Shown piece by piece: positions 1 through 11,132 of a stretch of 64,000 nucleotides of DNA. The stretch lies in assembly GCF_029633865.1 (NCBI RefSeq), contig NC_079213.1, positions 97,381,903 to 97,445,902 on the forward strand. Reading direction: 5' to 3'. The position numbers and the translations under genes were made by a program. How positions within the stretch are numbered: position 1 is the stretch's first letter; each line of letters starts with the position of its first letter. This stretch comes from Lampris incognitus. Taxonomy: Eukaryota; Chordata; Actinopteri; Lampriformes; Lampridae. The notes under the pieces were generated by a model. The model made no database searches, was not told where the DNA came from, and saw nothing but the letters and a program-made list of their open reading frames with translations.

Positions 1-2
1 TG

Positions 3-110
3 TCAGGCAGTGGAAAGAACACTGAGGAGCTCCTGAACCCAGCTAACACGTCCTCAGTGGAGGAGGTAGAGTCTGACGACTCCACCTATATCCCTGGCAG
101 AGGTCTCTGA
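3..110 (+). other. Acidic open frame at left edge, unassigned
   Basis: A frame open from the window edge for 35 codons ends in TGA at 108-110. It is rich in Glu, Ser and Asp (motif VEEVESDDSTYIPG). It could be the end of a host exon or of a transposon protein; I do not recognise it. The length is not significant by itself and no splice site was established. Confidence 0.18.
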
Positions 111-3100
111 GGTAGTTATAAGAAGCTCCTCGATGGCAAGGCGCCACAGTAGCATGACTAAGTCCCCTGACTGAGTAGCCCCCTCTTTTTTGGAAAGCGT
201 GCAGGTAAAATCTGGATTTTTTTTTTGGTCTTGGTGACACACGATTCGAAGACCATTGAGCAACATAATAGCCCCCTTGCAGCTGATAGGAAATCAGTTT
301 CTTGTTTGTACCTAGATTCTCCAGTTGAAGGACACCCCCATCCCACCCCTACTCATTACGATATCCCGCTGTGACCCGGGTTGACGTAGCGAGCAACATC
401 AGCAGCTGTGTCTCCCTGAATTTTTGGGCGTGGGTTTGGGCCTGAGCCAGTTTGCCTGGAGTTTGTCTCCCTTTGCTGCCCTGGGGCATCTAATAAGCGA
501 TGGAGCCCAACCGAGCGCTCTGCTGCCCACATCATCATGGTAGAGCAGGTCTGGGCACAGAGCCAGGGCTCAGACAACATGCTTGTCTGTCATGGCTACC
601 AAGCCTGCAGCCCTCCTGCTAGGGGCTGGAGGTGGGCAGCCTGCCCTTCCATTAGGGGCAGGCGTGTGTCTAGGCTGATGCGCTGAGGGTGGTGTGGGTT
701 TGTTTATGTTTGGGTTGGAAGGGTGGAGGGTGGGATGGAGGACGAGGGAGGAAATGGAAGACAGACACGTCAATATTGAGCTATCTTTCTGCTCCCACCT
801 TGGGACTCGAGAGTCTAGTGTCTTTAATGATCTATGACACTTTTTTGAGGGGAGCGATGAAGTGTGTGTGCATGGAGAGAGAGAGAGACAGAGAGTTGGA
901 TCATCTACGGTTCATAACCCACCAAGCACTAGATGCATTTTCAATGTGTCAGCTATGTGTTAGCTCTCATCTAGCGCTGAATGTATACAGCGAAATGTAA
1001 CCCCCTTTTAGAACAAACTGTTTAATTGACCATTACATAACAACTTCAACTGTCTAAAGTACACAACAGAAATCCATGTATTTAGCCAGAATTGTTTTTG
1101 TTGTACTAGTGGCTGTTTAGGTTAAGATTTAGAAAGCCATCAGGCCTTCCTTTTTCAATCAAATCTAGCCTGGTTTTACATAGATGGTACATACCATTTA
1201 GACATCTTTTGAACATTTAAACCTAAAGGAGAGACAATGAAAGAACACCAAGAGGAAAAATCTCAGTCCACGTTTGTTAAAAAGAAAAAGAAAAAAAATC
1301 ATTTCTAACCATTTGTAAGCATCTCAATATGCTTCTTTTACTTAAAACGCCATATTCCACCTACAGTCGAACCTCGTATAAATCTCCATTCCTCTTACTT
1401 GCGGTTGGAGAACAATTCGTTGAGACCCGTGCAGGAAGAATGTGCTTTAAACAAACGGACCACATTCAATCACCGGGCAGGAGCCTCTGCTTCCACTTTG
1501 TCTGGTGGTAATGACAGAACTGTCTGCAGCTGTCACCCAGAGAAATACACTGGGGTTGATTAATCCACCTCCTCTCCGCGCCTCTGTGCCTCTAATCCAA
1601 TCTCAAGACCACAGACTCCATAGTCCTCAATCTAAACAAATGGACTGCTCAGTCCAGAGAGAGACGGGAGGGAGTGAAAGACTTGCACAGAAAACTAGAA
1701 GACATTGGGGTCAGCTATTGATGAAGCCCTCAAGGCTGCTGGCAAACTTACACTGCAGATGGGGGGGGGGGGGACACCTTACTTCTCTGTGTGAGGGAAA
1801 GGCTGATCTACAATGAAGTGGAGTTGAGGAATGGTGTGGAAAATGTGATCACAGTTTCAATTTGAAGCTGTCAGGAGTAAATAAGGAGTGCATGGCTGCA
1901 AGGCGATAGAGTGCAGGATTAGCTGAACCTCGCTCCACTTCACCAGGCAGCATATTTCCACCATTACTATGAAAGAGGCAAAGAGTGAGAGACTTAACAC
2001 CGCTCAAAGCCAGCAGGGGGGAGGATGACAAGGCCACAAAAAATATATATACACATACAAGACTTTCAAAAGGCAAATACAGCATGATGAAAATGTATGA
2101 GCTCAAGGGTGGCTTATAGTGAGGATACTGCATATTATATGGACAAACAGAACTTTTCCTCTTCCAGAACTACGGATGGGCACGTTAAATGATTAATAAA
2201 GTATAATATTTTGGAAACGGCTTCCTCTGAGTGATGTCACTCCCTAGAGCTTATTGGCCTAAAATAAATAAATAAATAAAACATGGGATGCGGCATATCC
2301 ACTCTGTGGAAAGTGTCAGGGGATTATGGGAGCTTGGTCATAGTGAAAACACATGAAGGTGGAAATATTTCCAGGAGCTTAGCTGAGTATGGAAATAAAA
2401 CATGAAACAGAGAAAAGAGCAGTCTCAGTGAACAGACTGTCGTTTCCTTCTTAGTATTTTTTGGGGGGGGGGGTTAAAGTGTAAGGTTATGCATGATATG
2501 CAAATGTACAGTTTGTCCAACAAACAACCATGTATGAAATACAGAGAAAGGCAACCACACACCCACGCATGCATGCATGCACAGCTGCAGGCACCAGTCG
2601 CTCGCAGACTCCATGGAGTTTTTCATCAGATACATTTCGGCTTGCTGAAATAAGTATGCTACGTCAAAAGCTAGCGGAAAATAAATGCTCCAACGTACTT
2701 GACATACATATGTTAGCGTCAGCCTTTGGCAAACTTTTCTACACAAGATATATCAAGCAGCACACAGTGGGGGTCTATGTGTTTGGAGAAAACAAGACAC
2801 ACTTGTAATACAGATGTAGCCGTGGAACAACGGACTACGGGCACAGACTGAGGGCAGAATGCAAAAAGGGCAGAAAACAACTTGTTTTTTTAGATTTGTT
2901 TGGAGAAAAAAAGGTGGAAATGTACCACTGCTTGCTAAATTTTGGGTCGTAATTGTGGTTGTGGCACCCGTTGTTTGATGATATGTGCTTTTTCGTGTTT
3001 CAACGTCCACATTCATTGTGGTTATTCACACGGATCAGATGAGCGAGTTCACACAATAGCCTCCCACGTCGGATGCAGACCGAGGCAGTGGAGAGGATGG

Positions 3101-3583
3101 TGGGTGGATTAGAAAGCTTTGGGGTTATGTCTTCCTTTACTGTGGTTTCCACCAGGATTTAACAGCTTATGTGAGAAGCATCTAAATCATTGCACATGAT
3201 ATTATACCGTATGAACCGGGGGGGGGGGCTACAATAAAAACCAATTAAATGGACAAAAAAAAAAGAAGAAAGAAAGACATTTCCTGCGGTTGAGTTTCAC
3301 TGAATAGGACGAGTGTTATCAGCCAGTGTACATTTCAGCAAATGGATCTTCGAATTACTTTAAGAGGGCATTATGGGAATGAGACTTTTGCTGGTGCATA
3401 GGAAATATCACATTTGCAAACATTAATATCTGCTGCTTTGTAACTGCAGCAGATGTTGTACTGTATCTCACTTGGGTACGGCCGTATCTGCACATACTAC
3501 GCTGGAACTGAAAAAGCATTTTAAACACATAATGAAATATGTGAGCTGGTACATGCATACGTATCCACCCAGCTTGCACTGGA

Positions 3584-3584
<1 letters not shown>
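111..3584. other. No gene recognised
   Basis: About 3.5 kb without a frame that looks coding. It holds short homopolymer G runs (near 1760 and 3222), AT-rich stretches and a small AATA repeat near 2260. The open frames here are short, overlap on both strands and carry no known motif. Confidence 0.5.

Positions 3585-3660
<76 letters not shown>
3585..3660. repeat. (CA)n microsatellite
   Basis: Uninterrupted CA dinucleotide tract of about 76 bp. It produces artefactual open frames of alternating Thr-His or Cys-Val on both strands. Confidence 0.97.
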
Positions 3661-3662
<2 letters not shown>

Positions 3663-4255
3663 AGGTGCGAAATATCCCTGACTGCCTGGTTTTACTTGTT
3701 GGTGAGAGTGTGCCGACCGCTGCTCCATTTTGCTTTAAGCTTGTTAGCGTTCCCACCAGGAGAGCCGATTAGGATGGGCGGCCGGCTGAGTTAAGCTGAG
3801 GACTGCAATGCTCACAGTTCATACAAATATCACTGCACACATCAGAAGGAGATAATGAGAGAGAGTGGAAGCGAGAGAGCGGGAGGGATAGGGAGAGAGA
3901 GAAGGATTAACCAAGTGGACAAAGAGAAGTGCCTCTCCATTAAATCTAATGTAAAGATAATTTGCTGCCAACCAATGTTTCATGGCAGCCTTTACATCGT
4001 GCCAAACTACCCTTGATGTGTGACGCAGCTTTGGTTTGGTTCTAGACTATTCCACATGCGGTGTTGTATTATGTTTTGGTTTATTTACGATTAGACCACT
4101 GACACAACAAGTGTCTTTTGGTCCACAGACACATTTCAGAGCGGGTGGCAGGAAAAAAAGCCATTTCATTATCAGATAGAAAATAAATTAGTCCCATTGT
4201 ACTGCCCTCCCTTTCCCCTCACTGCATTGCTCCCTTATCTTTTCCTATTTTGTAG

Positions 4256-4378
4256 GCCTGCCAGACGGCTTTGACGGCATCACAGACCCTTCCAGTGCCC
4301 GGCACGTCAACACTGCTCACGTGGCTCTGGCCACATTCGTAGGGTTTCTCATGTTACACAAGGACCCTGGAGAGACGG
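4256..4378 (+). CDS. Candidate internal exon of an unidentified host gene
   Basis: A pyrimidine-rich stretch ending TTTTGTAG precedes position 4256, and a strong donor (ACG|GTGAGT) follows 4378. The 123-nt interval is open in the frame that starts CTG at 4258. It encodes about 40 residues beginning LPDGFDGITDPSS, with a hydrophobic run ALATFVGFLML near the end. The exon would complete a codon with its first two bases and end in phase 0. Composition and splice sites look like a real exon, but I do not recognise the protein. Partner exons should lie outside the window or in the unassigned flanks; none was found. The adjoining DNA from 4434 is a SINE. Confidence 0.45.
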
Positions 4379-4433
4379 TGAGTACAGTTTGGTTCTTCGC
4401 GCCATTGATGCTACATTATAAAGTCAGGCCGAC

Positions 4434-4835
4434 GGGGCGTCCAGGTCGTATAGCGGTCTGTTCCCTTGCTTACCAACACAGGGATCGCAGGTTCGAATCC
4501 CCATGTTACCTCCGACTTGGTCGGGTGGCCGTGTCTGCGGGTGGGAAGCCGGATGTGGGTATGTCGCTGCAGTAGCGCCTCCTCTGGTCGGTCGTGGCGC
4601 CTGTTCGGGGGGGGGGGATTGGGGAGGGATAGCATGATCCTCCCACGTACTACGTCCCCCTGGTGAAACTCCTCACTGTCAGGTAAAAAGAAGCGGCTGG
4701 CAACTCCACGTGTATCGGAGGAAGCATGTGGTAGTCTGCAGCCCTCCCCGGAGCGGCAGAGGGGGTGGAGCAGAGACCAAGACAGCTTAGAAGAGTGGGG
4801 TGAAATTGGGGAGAAAAACGGGTTAAAAAAAACAA
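4434..4835 (+). repeat. tRNA-derived SINE, family A
   Basis: Starts GGGGCGTCCAGG and has a degraded A box and a perfect B box (GGTTCGAATCC near 4491). The body is shared with copies at 33431, 46956 and 47694: a TGTCTGCGGGTGGGAAGCCGG block, a G-run, GTGAAACTCCTCACTGTCAG, and a tail ending GGGGAGAAAAA. The TSD is not clear in this copy. Confidence 0.85.
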
Positions 4836-5292
4836 GTTCGTTGTCGTGTATGAAACACTAATATTGTTCTAAAACTGTTTAAGTAGATAACTGGAAAGTG
4901 CACACGGCAGACTTATGACAGTAACGTAGTATATTTATTCTTACGCTGTAACAACCTAGCTATCCCGAGTAGAGCGGAGTACCAAGAGAGCGCCCTGGTG
5001 GTGATTCTGCCTTATATACTCTTCCGGAACAACCAATAGCTGACCTCCACCTCATTCAGCACCAACCACATTTGAATGTGCACATTCAAACCCTACCCAC
5101 CCACACTGGTTAATATTCTGTGTTGGGAACACCACACTCGTACTTTCAAGATTTAGTTTATTGTCATTTCATTATGTACCCGCGCACATAAATAAAAAAG
5201 AAATGCCGTTTCTCCCAGCCCATGGCAGTGCAACAGAAACGACAAAAACATATCTAAAAATTCGATACCACGATACCACTAAAAACACAACA
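4836..5292. other. Non-coding; retroposon tail near 5145-5240
   Basis: No gene is seen. The segment around 5145-5240 (AGTTTATTGTCATTTC and following) resembles the 3' tails of dispersed fish non-LTR elements. Similar tails occur near 10390, 40195 and 59665. Confidence 0.35.
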
Positions 5293-5521
5293 TGGCAAGG
5301 TGGCGTGGAGGTTAGCGCGGTCGCCTCACAGCAAGAAGGTCCTGGGTTCGAGCCCCAGGGTAGTCCAACCTTGGTGGGTCATCCCGGGTCGTCCTCTGTG
5401 TGGAGTTTGCATGTTCTCCCCGTGTCTGCGTGGGTTTCCTCCGGGGGCTCCGGTTTCCTCCCACAGTCCAAAGACATGTAGGTCAGGTGAATCGGCCGTA
5501 CTAAATTGCCCCTTAGTGTGA

Positions 5522-5610
<89 letters not shown>
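5293..5610 (+). repeat. tRNA-derived SINE, family B, 5' half
   Basis: Begins with a tRNA-like head (GTGGCGTGGAGGTTAGCGCGG, B box GGGTTCGAGCCCC at about 5343). It continues with the conserved body (GTGTGGAGTTTGCATG, GGTTTCCTCC) and runs into a TG tract (5523-5610). The 3' half of the same SINE resumes at 9839, so this copy is split by the LINE. The family resembles Mermaid-type fish SINEs, but that name is from memory. Confidence 0.85.
5523..5610. repeat. (TG)n tract inside SINE B, left of LINE
   Basis: About 88 bp of TG. Other family B copies (43950, 45333) carry their TG tract at the same internal position, so the tract belongs to the SINE. Confidence 0.95.
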
Positions 5611-5614
<4 letters not shown>

Positions 5615-8600
5615 TGTTGTGATGCGTCTAGTGCAGCAGTGTGTAGTTGGAGGGAAGGTGCATGTGTTCTTCCAACCCGCTTGTGTCCCTCCTGCCCTTA
5701 GCTTGCTGGCGCTGGCTAGCCTTTGTGGCGAATAGGGAAGCATCCTAGCGTGTGAGCCTTCCCTTGCCAGTACATAGCCTCTCCTTCACCAAGACTCCTG
5801 CCAGGCCTCCCCGTGGCCACACGTGGTAACTGGGGTCTTGCGGCCCCAGGCTAACATGGCAGGGGATCTCGGAGCAGCAGTGGGCCCCAGAGATATGGTG
5901 TGCAGGCCCACCCTGGTGGACACGCCCTGGCACCTATCAACCACTGCCCCGCTGCCTTGTGGGTGACTCTGGAAGACATAAGGCTAAGGGAGCTTACCCC
6001 AACAGAAAAGCAAGCTGTGGCAGCACGCTTCGAGGCGGTTTCCGAAAAACTGGATTTCCGGCAGCCCCCTGCAGTTGTGTGGAGGTGCCGGTCATCTAGG
6101 GATCCCCCTTGCCATCAGAACCATCTCCTCTACAATCAAGTCATGTGGCGTTGGGAGAAGCGCATCCCTCATGCCACTTTAAAAACCATCTCTGCGCAGG
6201 TATCTTCTGCTATCTGAGTCCCCGACCTCACAAAGTCTGGCGGCGATGTAGTATCTAATGACGGGAGCAGGTCTGAATGAGCTGGGAGCTCTTAGTTGGA
6301 ACTCTGCACGCCAGCGGCACCGGGCAACGGTCGTTAGCAGCTGGGATTGAGTGGCAGCTGTTTCCGGCAGACCCCTGTGCGTCTGAGCAGCCCTATTTAG
6401 GGACCGCACTGCTCATCCCTTTCGGGGAACGGCCTAGAAAAGGTGGCCTAAAAATTGCCCACTCAATACTGCGCCTGGGCAGGAAACCGCACCTGCCGGG
6501 CCATTCCACTATGCGGTCGAAAAACAAACATTATACCACTAAGATTTGCAGCTTGGAACATAAGAACACTCCTGGACGTCAGCCATGGTACGGACAGACC
6601 TCAACGCAGAACAGCACTTATTGCCAGCGAGCTGAAGCGCTATTGTGTGGATGTGGCGGCACTCAGTGAGACCAGGCTCCTTGAAGAGGGCTCGCTCAAC
6701 GAAGTAGGAGAGGGCTATAACTTCTTTTGGAAAGGATACCCCCTAGGAGGTCAACACATCCATGGAGTTGGTTTTGCAATTAAGAACAGTCTCTTACCCA
6801 AACTCGAAGAAACACCAGTGGGCATTAATGAGCGGCTTATGACTCTCCGTATACCCCTTGCAAAATGTCGATACATCACCTTGATAAGTGCCTATGCTCC
6901 AACTTTACCATCTCATGATGAAGAGAAAGATCGCTTCTACCAGGCACTCGATGATATACTCATCAACATCCCAAGGAGCGACAAAGTCATTTTGCTTGGT
7001 GATTTTAATGCCCGAGTTGGGAAGAATATGCAAAATTGGAATGGAGTGATTGGCGCCCACGGCATTGGAAAAGTCAACCCCAATGGCATAAGACTTCTTA
7101 GTCTGTGCTCGGAACATGACCTCACCATCACAAACACCATTTTCCAACAAAAGAATAAATACAAGGCACCCTGGATGCATCCCAGATCCAAACTCTGGCA
7201 CCTGCTTGATTATGCTATCGTGAGGCGGGTTGATCTTAAAGACGTGCTCCTTACAAGAGCTATGCGAGGAGCAGACTGCTGGACAGACCACCGTATGATC
7301 CTGACAAAAGTCAGAGTACATGTCCGACCCTTGAGACGCCAATCTGGGCCAAAAAAGAAACCACTCCACTGCGCCAGACTATCCAACAGCGACACCCGAA
7401 ACACCTTCCGTCGTTCTCTAGCCGACAACTTAGTTGACATTGAACAGCTGATCAACTCAGAGTCTGGGATGGATGAAAAGTGGACCTCTCTGAGCACCAC
7501 CCTCTTTGACAATGCAGCCCAATCCATTGGCTTCAAAACCAAGAAACATCAGGACTGGTTTGATGACAATGCCGGAACGATCTCCACCCTCCTGGACAAC
7601 ATGCATAAGGCACACAGAGCTGCCCTCAGCAACCCACTATCCCAACCTCTCAAGAAAAAATGGCAAGACCTCCGCTCTGAGGCCCAAGCAACTCTGCGGA
7701 AACTGCAAAATGAGTGGTGGATTTTGAAAGCCAACGAAATCCAGGCTCATGCAGACAGGAACGACATGCATGGTTTCTATGATGCAGTTAAGGCCATCTA
7801 TGGCCCCAGAAACTGCTCCCTGACACCCGTTAGGTCTACTGATGGAACAACTCTCATCAAGGATCAGGCCCTGTTAGTGGAGCGGTGGGCCGAGCATTTT
7901 AACACCCTGCTCAACCAGCCCACCCCAGTGGACTCAACTGTACTGGCAAAACTCCCTGAACAGCCTACCTTGCAAGACCTAGACCTCCCACCATCTTTTA
8001 AAGAAATCCTGCATGCAGTCAAGACCCTGAAAAACAACAAAACCCCTGGACCTGATAATATTCCAGCTGAAATCCTCAAGGAAGGAGGCTACCTCTGTAC
8101 GAGGACACTGTATCTCTATATCCTTGAGGTGTGGAGTTGCGATTGTGTCCCCCAACAGTGGAACGATGCCAACATTGTGGCCATTTATAAAAACAAAGGA
8201 GACAAATCCATCTGCTCCAACAGTAGGGGTACTTCACTGCTGGCCATTGCAGGAAAGGTTCTAGCCAAGATCATGCTCCGCAGACTAACACTCGCAGTAG
8301 CCGAACAGGTCATACCAGAGTCACAATGCGGCTTCCGAAAGGATAGAGGGACCGTTGACATGATCTTTGTGACACGCCAGCTCCAGGAGAAATGCAGAGA
8401 ACAGCACAAGGATCTATACATAGCATTCATAGACCTCTCAAAGGCATTTGATACAGTTAACCGGGCCCTGCTGTGGCAAGTCCTGAAGAAATTTGGATGT
8501 CCACCCAAGTTTCTTACCATTCTTGGACAGTTTCACTCAGGAATGATGGCCCGAGTGGTAGTGGGGAACCGCAGTTCTGAGCCCTTTGGTGTGCAGACTG

Positions 8601-9770
8601 GAGTCAGACAAGGCTGTGTGCTAGCCCCAGTCCTGTTCAATATCTCTGTTACAACACTGTTACGAAGGAGGCTGGAGAAGCAGGCTGGAGTTACCATTGA
8701 CTTCAGGCTCGATGGAAACCTATTCAACATCAGGAGGTTTCAGGCAACCACCAAGTTGACCTCTGAGACCATTATTGAGCTACAGTATGCCGACGATTGT
8801 GCCCTGGTAGCTCACACACCAGAAGCTCTACAAAACACTCTGTCGGCAGTTGTAACTGCATACAGGAGAATGGGACTGATTATTAACACCCAAAAGACAG
8901 AGGTAATCTGTCAGTTGACTGCCGGCCTCTCAAACCACCCAACAACCTTCACAGCAGAAGGGCAACAACTGGCCACTGTTCCTGCCTTCAAATATCTGGG
9001 AAGTATGCCATCCGACACCTGCAAAATAGACGATGAGATTCAGCACCGCCTCAAACAAGCCTCAACATCTTTTGGCCGTCTAAGGAGAAGGGTTTTCCAA
9101 AACAGCAACCTCAATCTCCACACTAAAGTGCTTGTTTACAGAGCAGTGTGCATCTCCACACTACTCTATGGATGTGAGGCATGGACTATCTACAGCCACC
9201 ATCTCAGAAGCCTGGAGGCCTTCCATGTAAAATGTCTCCAGAGGATCCTCGGCATTACTTGGGAGGACAGAGTGCCACACACAGAGGTGTTGGAGCGGGC
9301 AGGCAGCTGCAGCGTGGAGTCTACCCTAAAACACCATCAACTCAGGTGGCTTGGGCATGTTATCCGCATGCCCAGCGAACGACTCCCACGAAAAGTCCTC
9401 TACGGCCAACTACGCCTTGGCCAACGCACTGCTGGTGGGCAGAAGAAGCGGTTCAAAGACCAAATGAAGACCACACTAAAAAGATGTCAGATCAACCCCT
9501 CTTCTTTGGAGGAACTTGCTTTCTGCCGCACAACCTGGCGCTCTCACATCTCAGAGGGAGTGAAGTACATGGAAAACCAGCGCACACAACACCGTGTAGC
9601 AAAGCGTGCGAAGAGGCATGCTCGCAAAGCTACCCCTACCCCCTCCAGCACCACTTTTACATGCCCGGTCTGCAACCGCAACTGTGCATCCAGGATCAGA
9701 CTATTCAGCCACCAAAGGACCCACAAATAGAAGAAGATGGTCATCATCGGGCACGATGGACAACCAGCAA

Positions 9771-9774
<4 letters not shown>
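5611..9774 (+). mobile_element. APE-type non-LTR retrotransposon (LINE), near full length
   Basis: About 4.16 kb lie between two TG tracts. Roughly 840 bp of leader precedes the main frame and may include a small upstream frame (5900-6217, 105 codons, no known domain). The main frame (6455-9730) is uninterrupted. A short 3' region (9731-9774) has no poly(A) and runs straight into the second TG tract. The element lies exactly within the TG tract of a family B SINE whose two halves flank it. Any TSD is hidden in the TG repeat. I cannot assign the clade with confidence. Confidence 0.85.
6455..9730 (+). CDS. LINE endonuclease/reverse transcriptase polyprotein
   Basis: Single frame of 1091 codons. 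Residues ~33-280 form an apurinic endonuclease-like domain (AWNIRT, ALSETR, LLGDFNARVG at ~181-188, DCWTDH at ~274-279). A reverse transcriptase follows from ~residue 510: GPDNIPAEI, QCGFRKDRGTVD, FIDLSKAFDTVN, GVRQGCVLAP, and the catalytic YADD at ~777, then FKYLGS. The thumb-like region includes LLYGCEAW and LRWLGHV. The C terminus has a C2H2-type finger (C-x2-C-x12-H-x3-H, ~1070-1090), presumably for nucleic acid binding. It nicks target DNA and reverse-transcribes its RNA at the nick. The lack of stops or frameshifts suggests recent insertion. The first ATG is at 6455, but the functional start could be a later in-frame ATG. Confidence 0.92.
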   Translation: MPTQYCAWAGNRTCRAIPLCGRKTNIIPLRFAAWNIRTLLDVSHGTDRPQRRTALIASELKRYCVDVAALSETRLLEEGSLNEVGEGYNFFWKGYPLGGQHIHGVGFAIKNSLLPKLEETPVGINERLMTLRIPLAKCRYITLISAYAPTLPSHDEEKDRFYQALDDILINIPRSDKVILLGDFNARVGKNMQNWNGVIGAHGIGKVNPNGIRLLSLCSEHDLTITNTIFQQKNKYKAPWMHPRSKLWHLLDYAIVRRVDLKDVLLTRAMRGADCWTDHRMILTKVRVHVRPLRRQSGPKKKPLHCARLSNSDTRNTFRRSLADNLVDIEQLINSESGMDEKWTSLSTTLFDNAAQSIGFKTKKHQDWFDDNAGTISTLLDNMHKAHRAALSNPLSQPLKKKWQDLRSEAQATLRKLQNEWWILKANEIQAHADRNDMHGFYDAVKAIYGPRNCSLTPVRSTDGTTLIKDQALLVERWAEHFNTLLNQPTPVDSTVLAKLPEQPTLQDLDLPPSFKEILHAVKTLKNNKTPGPDNIPAEILKEGGYLCTRTLYLYILEVWSCDCVPQQWNDANIVAIYKNKGDKSICSNSRGTSLLAIAGKVLAKIMLRRLTLAVAEQVIPESQCGFRKDRGTVDMIFVTRQLQEKCREQHKDLYIAFIDLSKAFDTVNRALLWQVLKKFGCPPKFLTILGQFHSGMMARVVVGNRSSEPFGVQTGVRQGCVLAPVLFNISVTTLLRRRLEKQAGVTIDFRLDGNLFNIRRFQATTKLTSETIIELQYADDCALVAHTPEALQNTLSAVVTAYRRMGLIINTQKTEVICQLTAGLSNHPTTFTAEGQQLATVPAFKYLGSMPSDTCKIDDEIQHRLKQASTSFGRLRRRVFQNSNLNLHTKVLVYRAVCISTLLYGCEAWTIYSHHLRSLEAFHVKCLQRILGITWEDRVPHTEVLERAGSCSVESTLKHHQLRWLGHVIRMPSERLPRKVLYGQLRLGQRTAGGQKKRFKDQMKTTLKRCQINPSSLEELAFCRTTWRSHISEGVKYMENQRTQHRVAKRAKRHARKATPTPSSTTFTCPVCNRNCASRIRLFSHQRTHK

Positions 9775-9839
<65 letters not shown>

Positions 9840-9979
9840 GGCCCTGTGATGGCCTGGCAGCCTGTCCAGGATGTCTCCCCACCTGCCACCCAGTGACTGC
9901 TGAAATAGGCTCCAGCATCCCCGTGACCCTGAGAGCAGGGTAAGCGGTTCAGATAATGGATGGATGGATGGATAGATGG
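9775..9979 (+). repeat. (TG)n tract and 3' half of family B SINE
   Basis: A TG tract (9775-9838) leads into the SINE 3' body: GGCCCTGTGATGGCCTGG, TGTCCAGGATGTCTCCCC, AGCAGGGTAAGCGGTTCAG and a GATG(GATG)n tail. It completes the SINE begun at 5293. Confidence 0.88.
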
Positions 9980-10668
9980 ACATAAAAACAGAGAGGGGGG
10001 GAGCACAAGCAATTAACAACACACTCTATTCAAGTGCCATTTCAGTTAAATGTTGACAGCTGGTGTCTGTCAATGGCGACCAGCACTGATGGGGGGGGGC
10101 ATAGTTTGTTAATGATCCTGACTGCTCATGGGTAGAAGCTATTTAGATTCTGCTGGACTGAATTCTACATTCATTAATGGAAATGAGCTTGTGTCAACAT
10201 TTCAAAATTGTAAACTAGTTCTTTGACATCATGGTGGGTAGCGGTGTGCCAAGGGACTTTTTCCCCATCATAAAAAGTGTGCTGTGGCAGGAAAAAGGTT
10301 GGGAATATTTCCCAACCTTAACCTTCACCCTAACCTTATCTAAATTTGAACCTTAACCCTAAACCCAAGCCCTAACCCTACAATAGACCTTTCAAAATCA
10401 GAACCAACTTTATTGGCCAAGTGGGTCTATGCACACGAGGAATTTGACTGCGGTTCACAGCGGCTGCTAAGTACTTGCAGACATCACTCAAACAAAAAAG
10501 AGAAGAAAAAAAAGAAGAAATAAATAGAACAACAACAACAAGATGGAGGCAAGCATGTAGAGTTTTGTTATGGTTGAATAATCAATAATCTATGCCCATA
10601 TATTACACCATATTGCTTATATACTATATTGCCCATGCACTATACCATATACCAATACCACAACCCAT
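9980..10668. other. Non-coding; degenerate CCCTAA-like patch
   Basis: About 10313-10385 contains irregular CCTAACC / CCTTAACC units. It is too degenerate and short to be a telomere, and similar patches occur in dispersed fish repeats (see 29510-29600). A retroposon-like segment follows (10388-10490, AACTTTATTGGCC). No gene is seen. Confidence 0.5.
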
Positions 10669-11013
10669 CCGTCCATCCATTATCCAAACTTAGGGTCACG
10701 GGATGTTGGAGCCTATCCCAGCTGTCACTACACAACAGGCAGGGAGACACCCTGGACAGGCTGCCAGTCCATCACAGGGCCGACACAATCACAACTAGAG
10801 GCAATTTAGTACGGCCGATTCACCCGTCCTACATCTCTTCAGACTGCAGGAGGAAACCGGACCACCCGGAGGAAACCCACTCAGATAAGATCATGCAAAC
10901 TCCACACAGAGGATGATCCGGGACAATCCCCAAGGTTGGACTACCCCGGGGCTCGAACCCAAGACCTTCTTGCTGTGAGGCAACCAAACAAACCACTGCG
11001 CCACTGTGCTGCC
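10669..11013 (-). repeat. Family B SINE, minus strand, with 14-bp TSD
   Basis: Complete copy in reverse orientation. The GATG tail is at the left and the tRNA-like head at the right (GGTTCGAGCCCCGGGG when read on the minus strand). It is flanked by the 14-bp direct repeat ATACCACAACCCAT at 10655-10668 and 11014-11027, typical of LINE-mediated retroposition. This copy lacks the long TG tract. Confidence 0.93.
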
Positions 11014-11132
11014 ATACCACAACCCATCATACCCATATACCATGCTATATACGCCCACTATATTATCTTATATACCAGAAATATACACTATATATTCACC
11101 TACCATCCACCTCACAACTACATACTACTACA

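Noticed and set aside
3355-3756. Frames of alternating Cys-Val or Thr-His across TG/CA tracts (also 5513-5743, 9544-10022, 12736-13007, 43927-44354, 45536-45811)
   Set aside because: They are produced by dinucleotide repeats read on either strand and contain no protein motif.
9181-9849. 222-codon frame overlapping the LINE 3' end
   Set aside because: Out-of-frame shadow of the LINE polyprotein running into the TG tract.
10313-10385. CCCTAA-like units as an interstitial telomere
   Set aside because: Units are irregular and short; more likely part of a dispersed repeat, as at 29510-29600.
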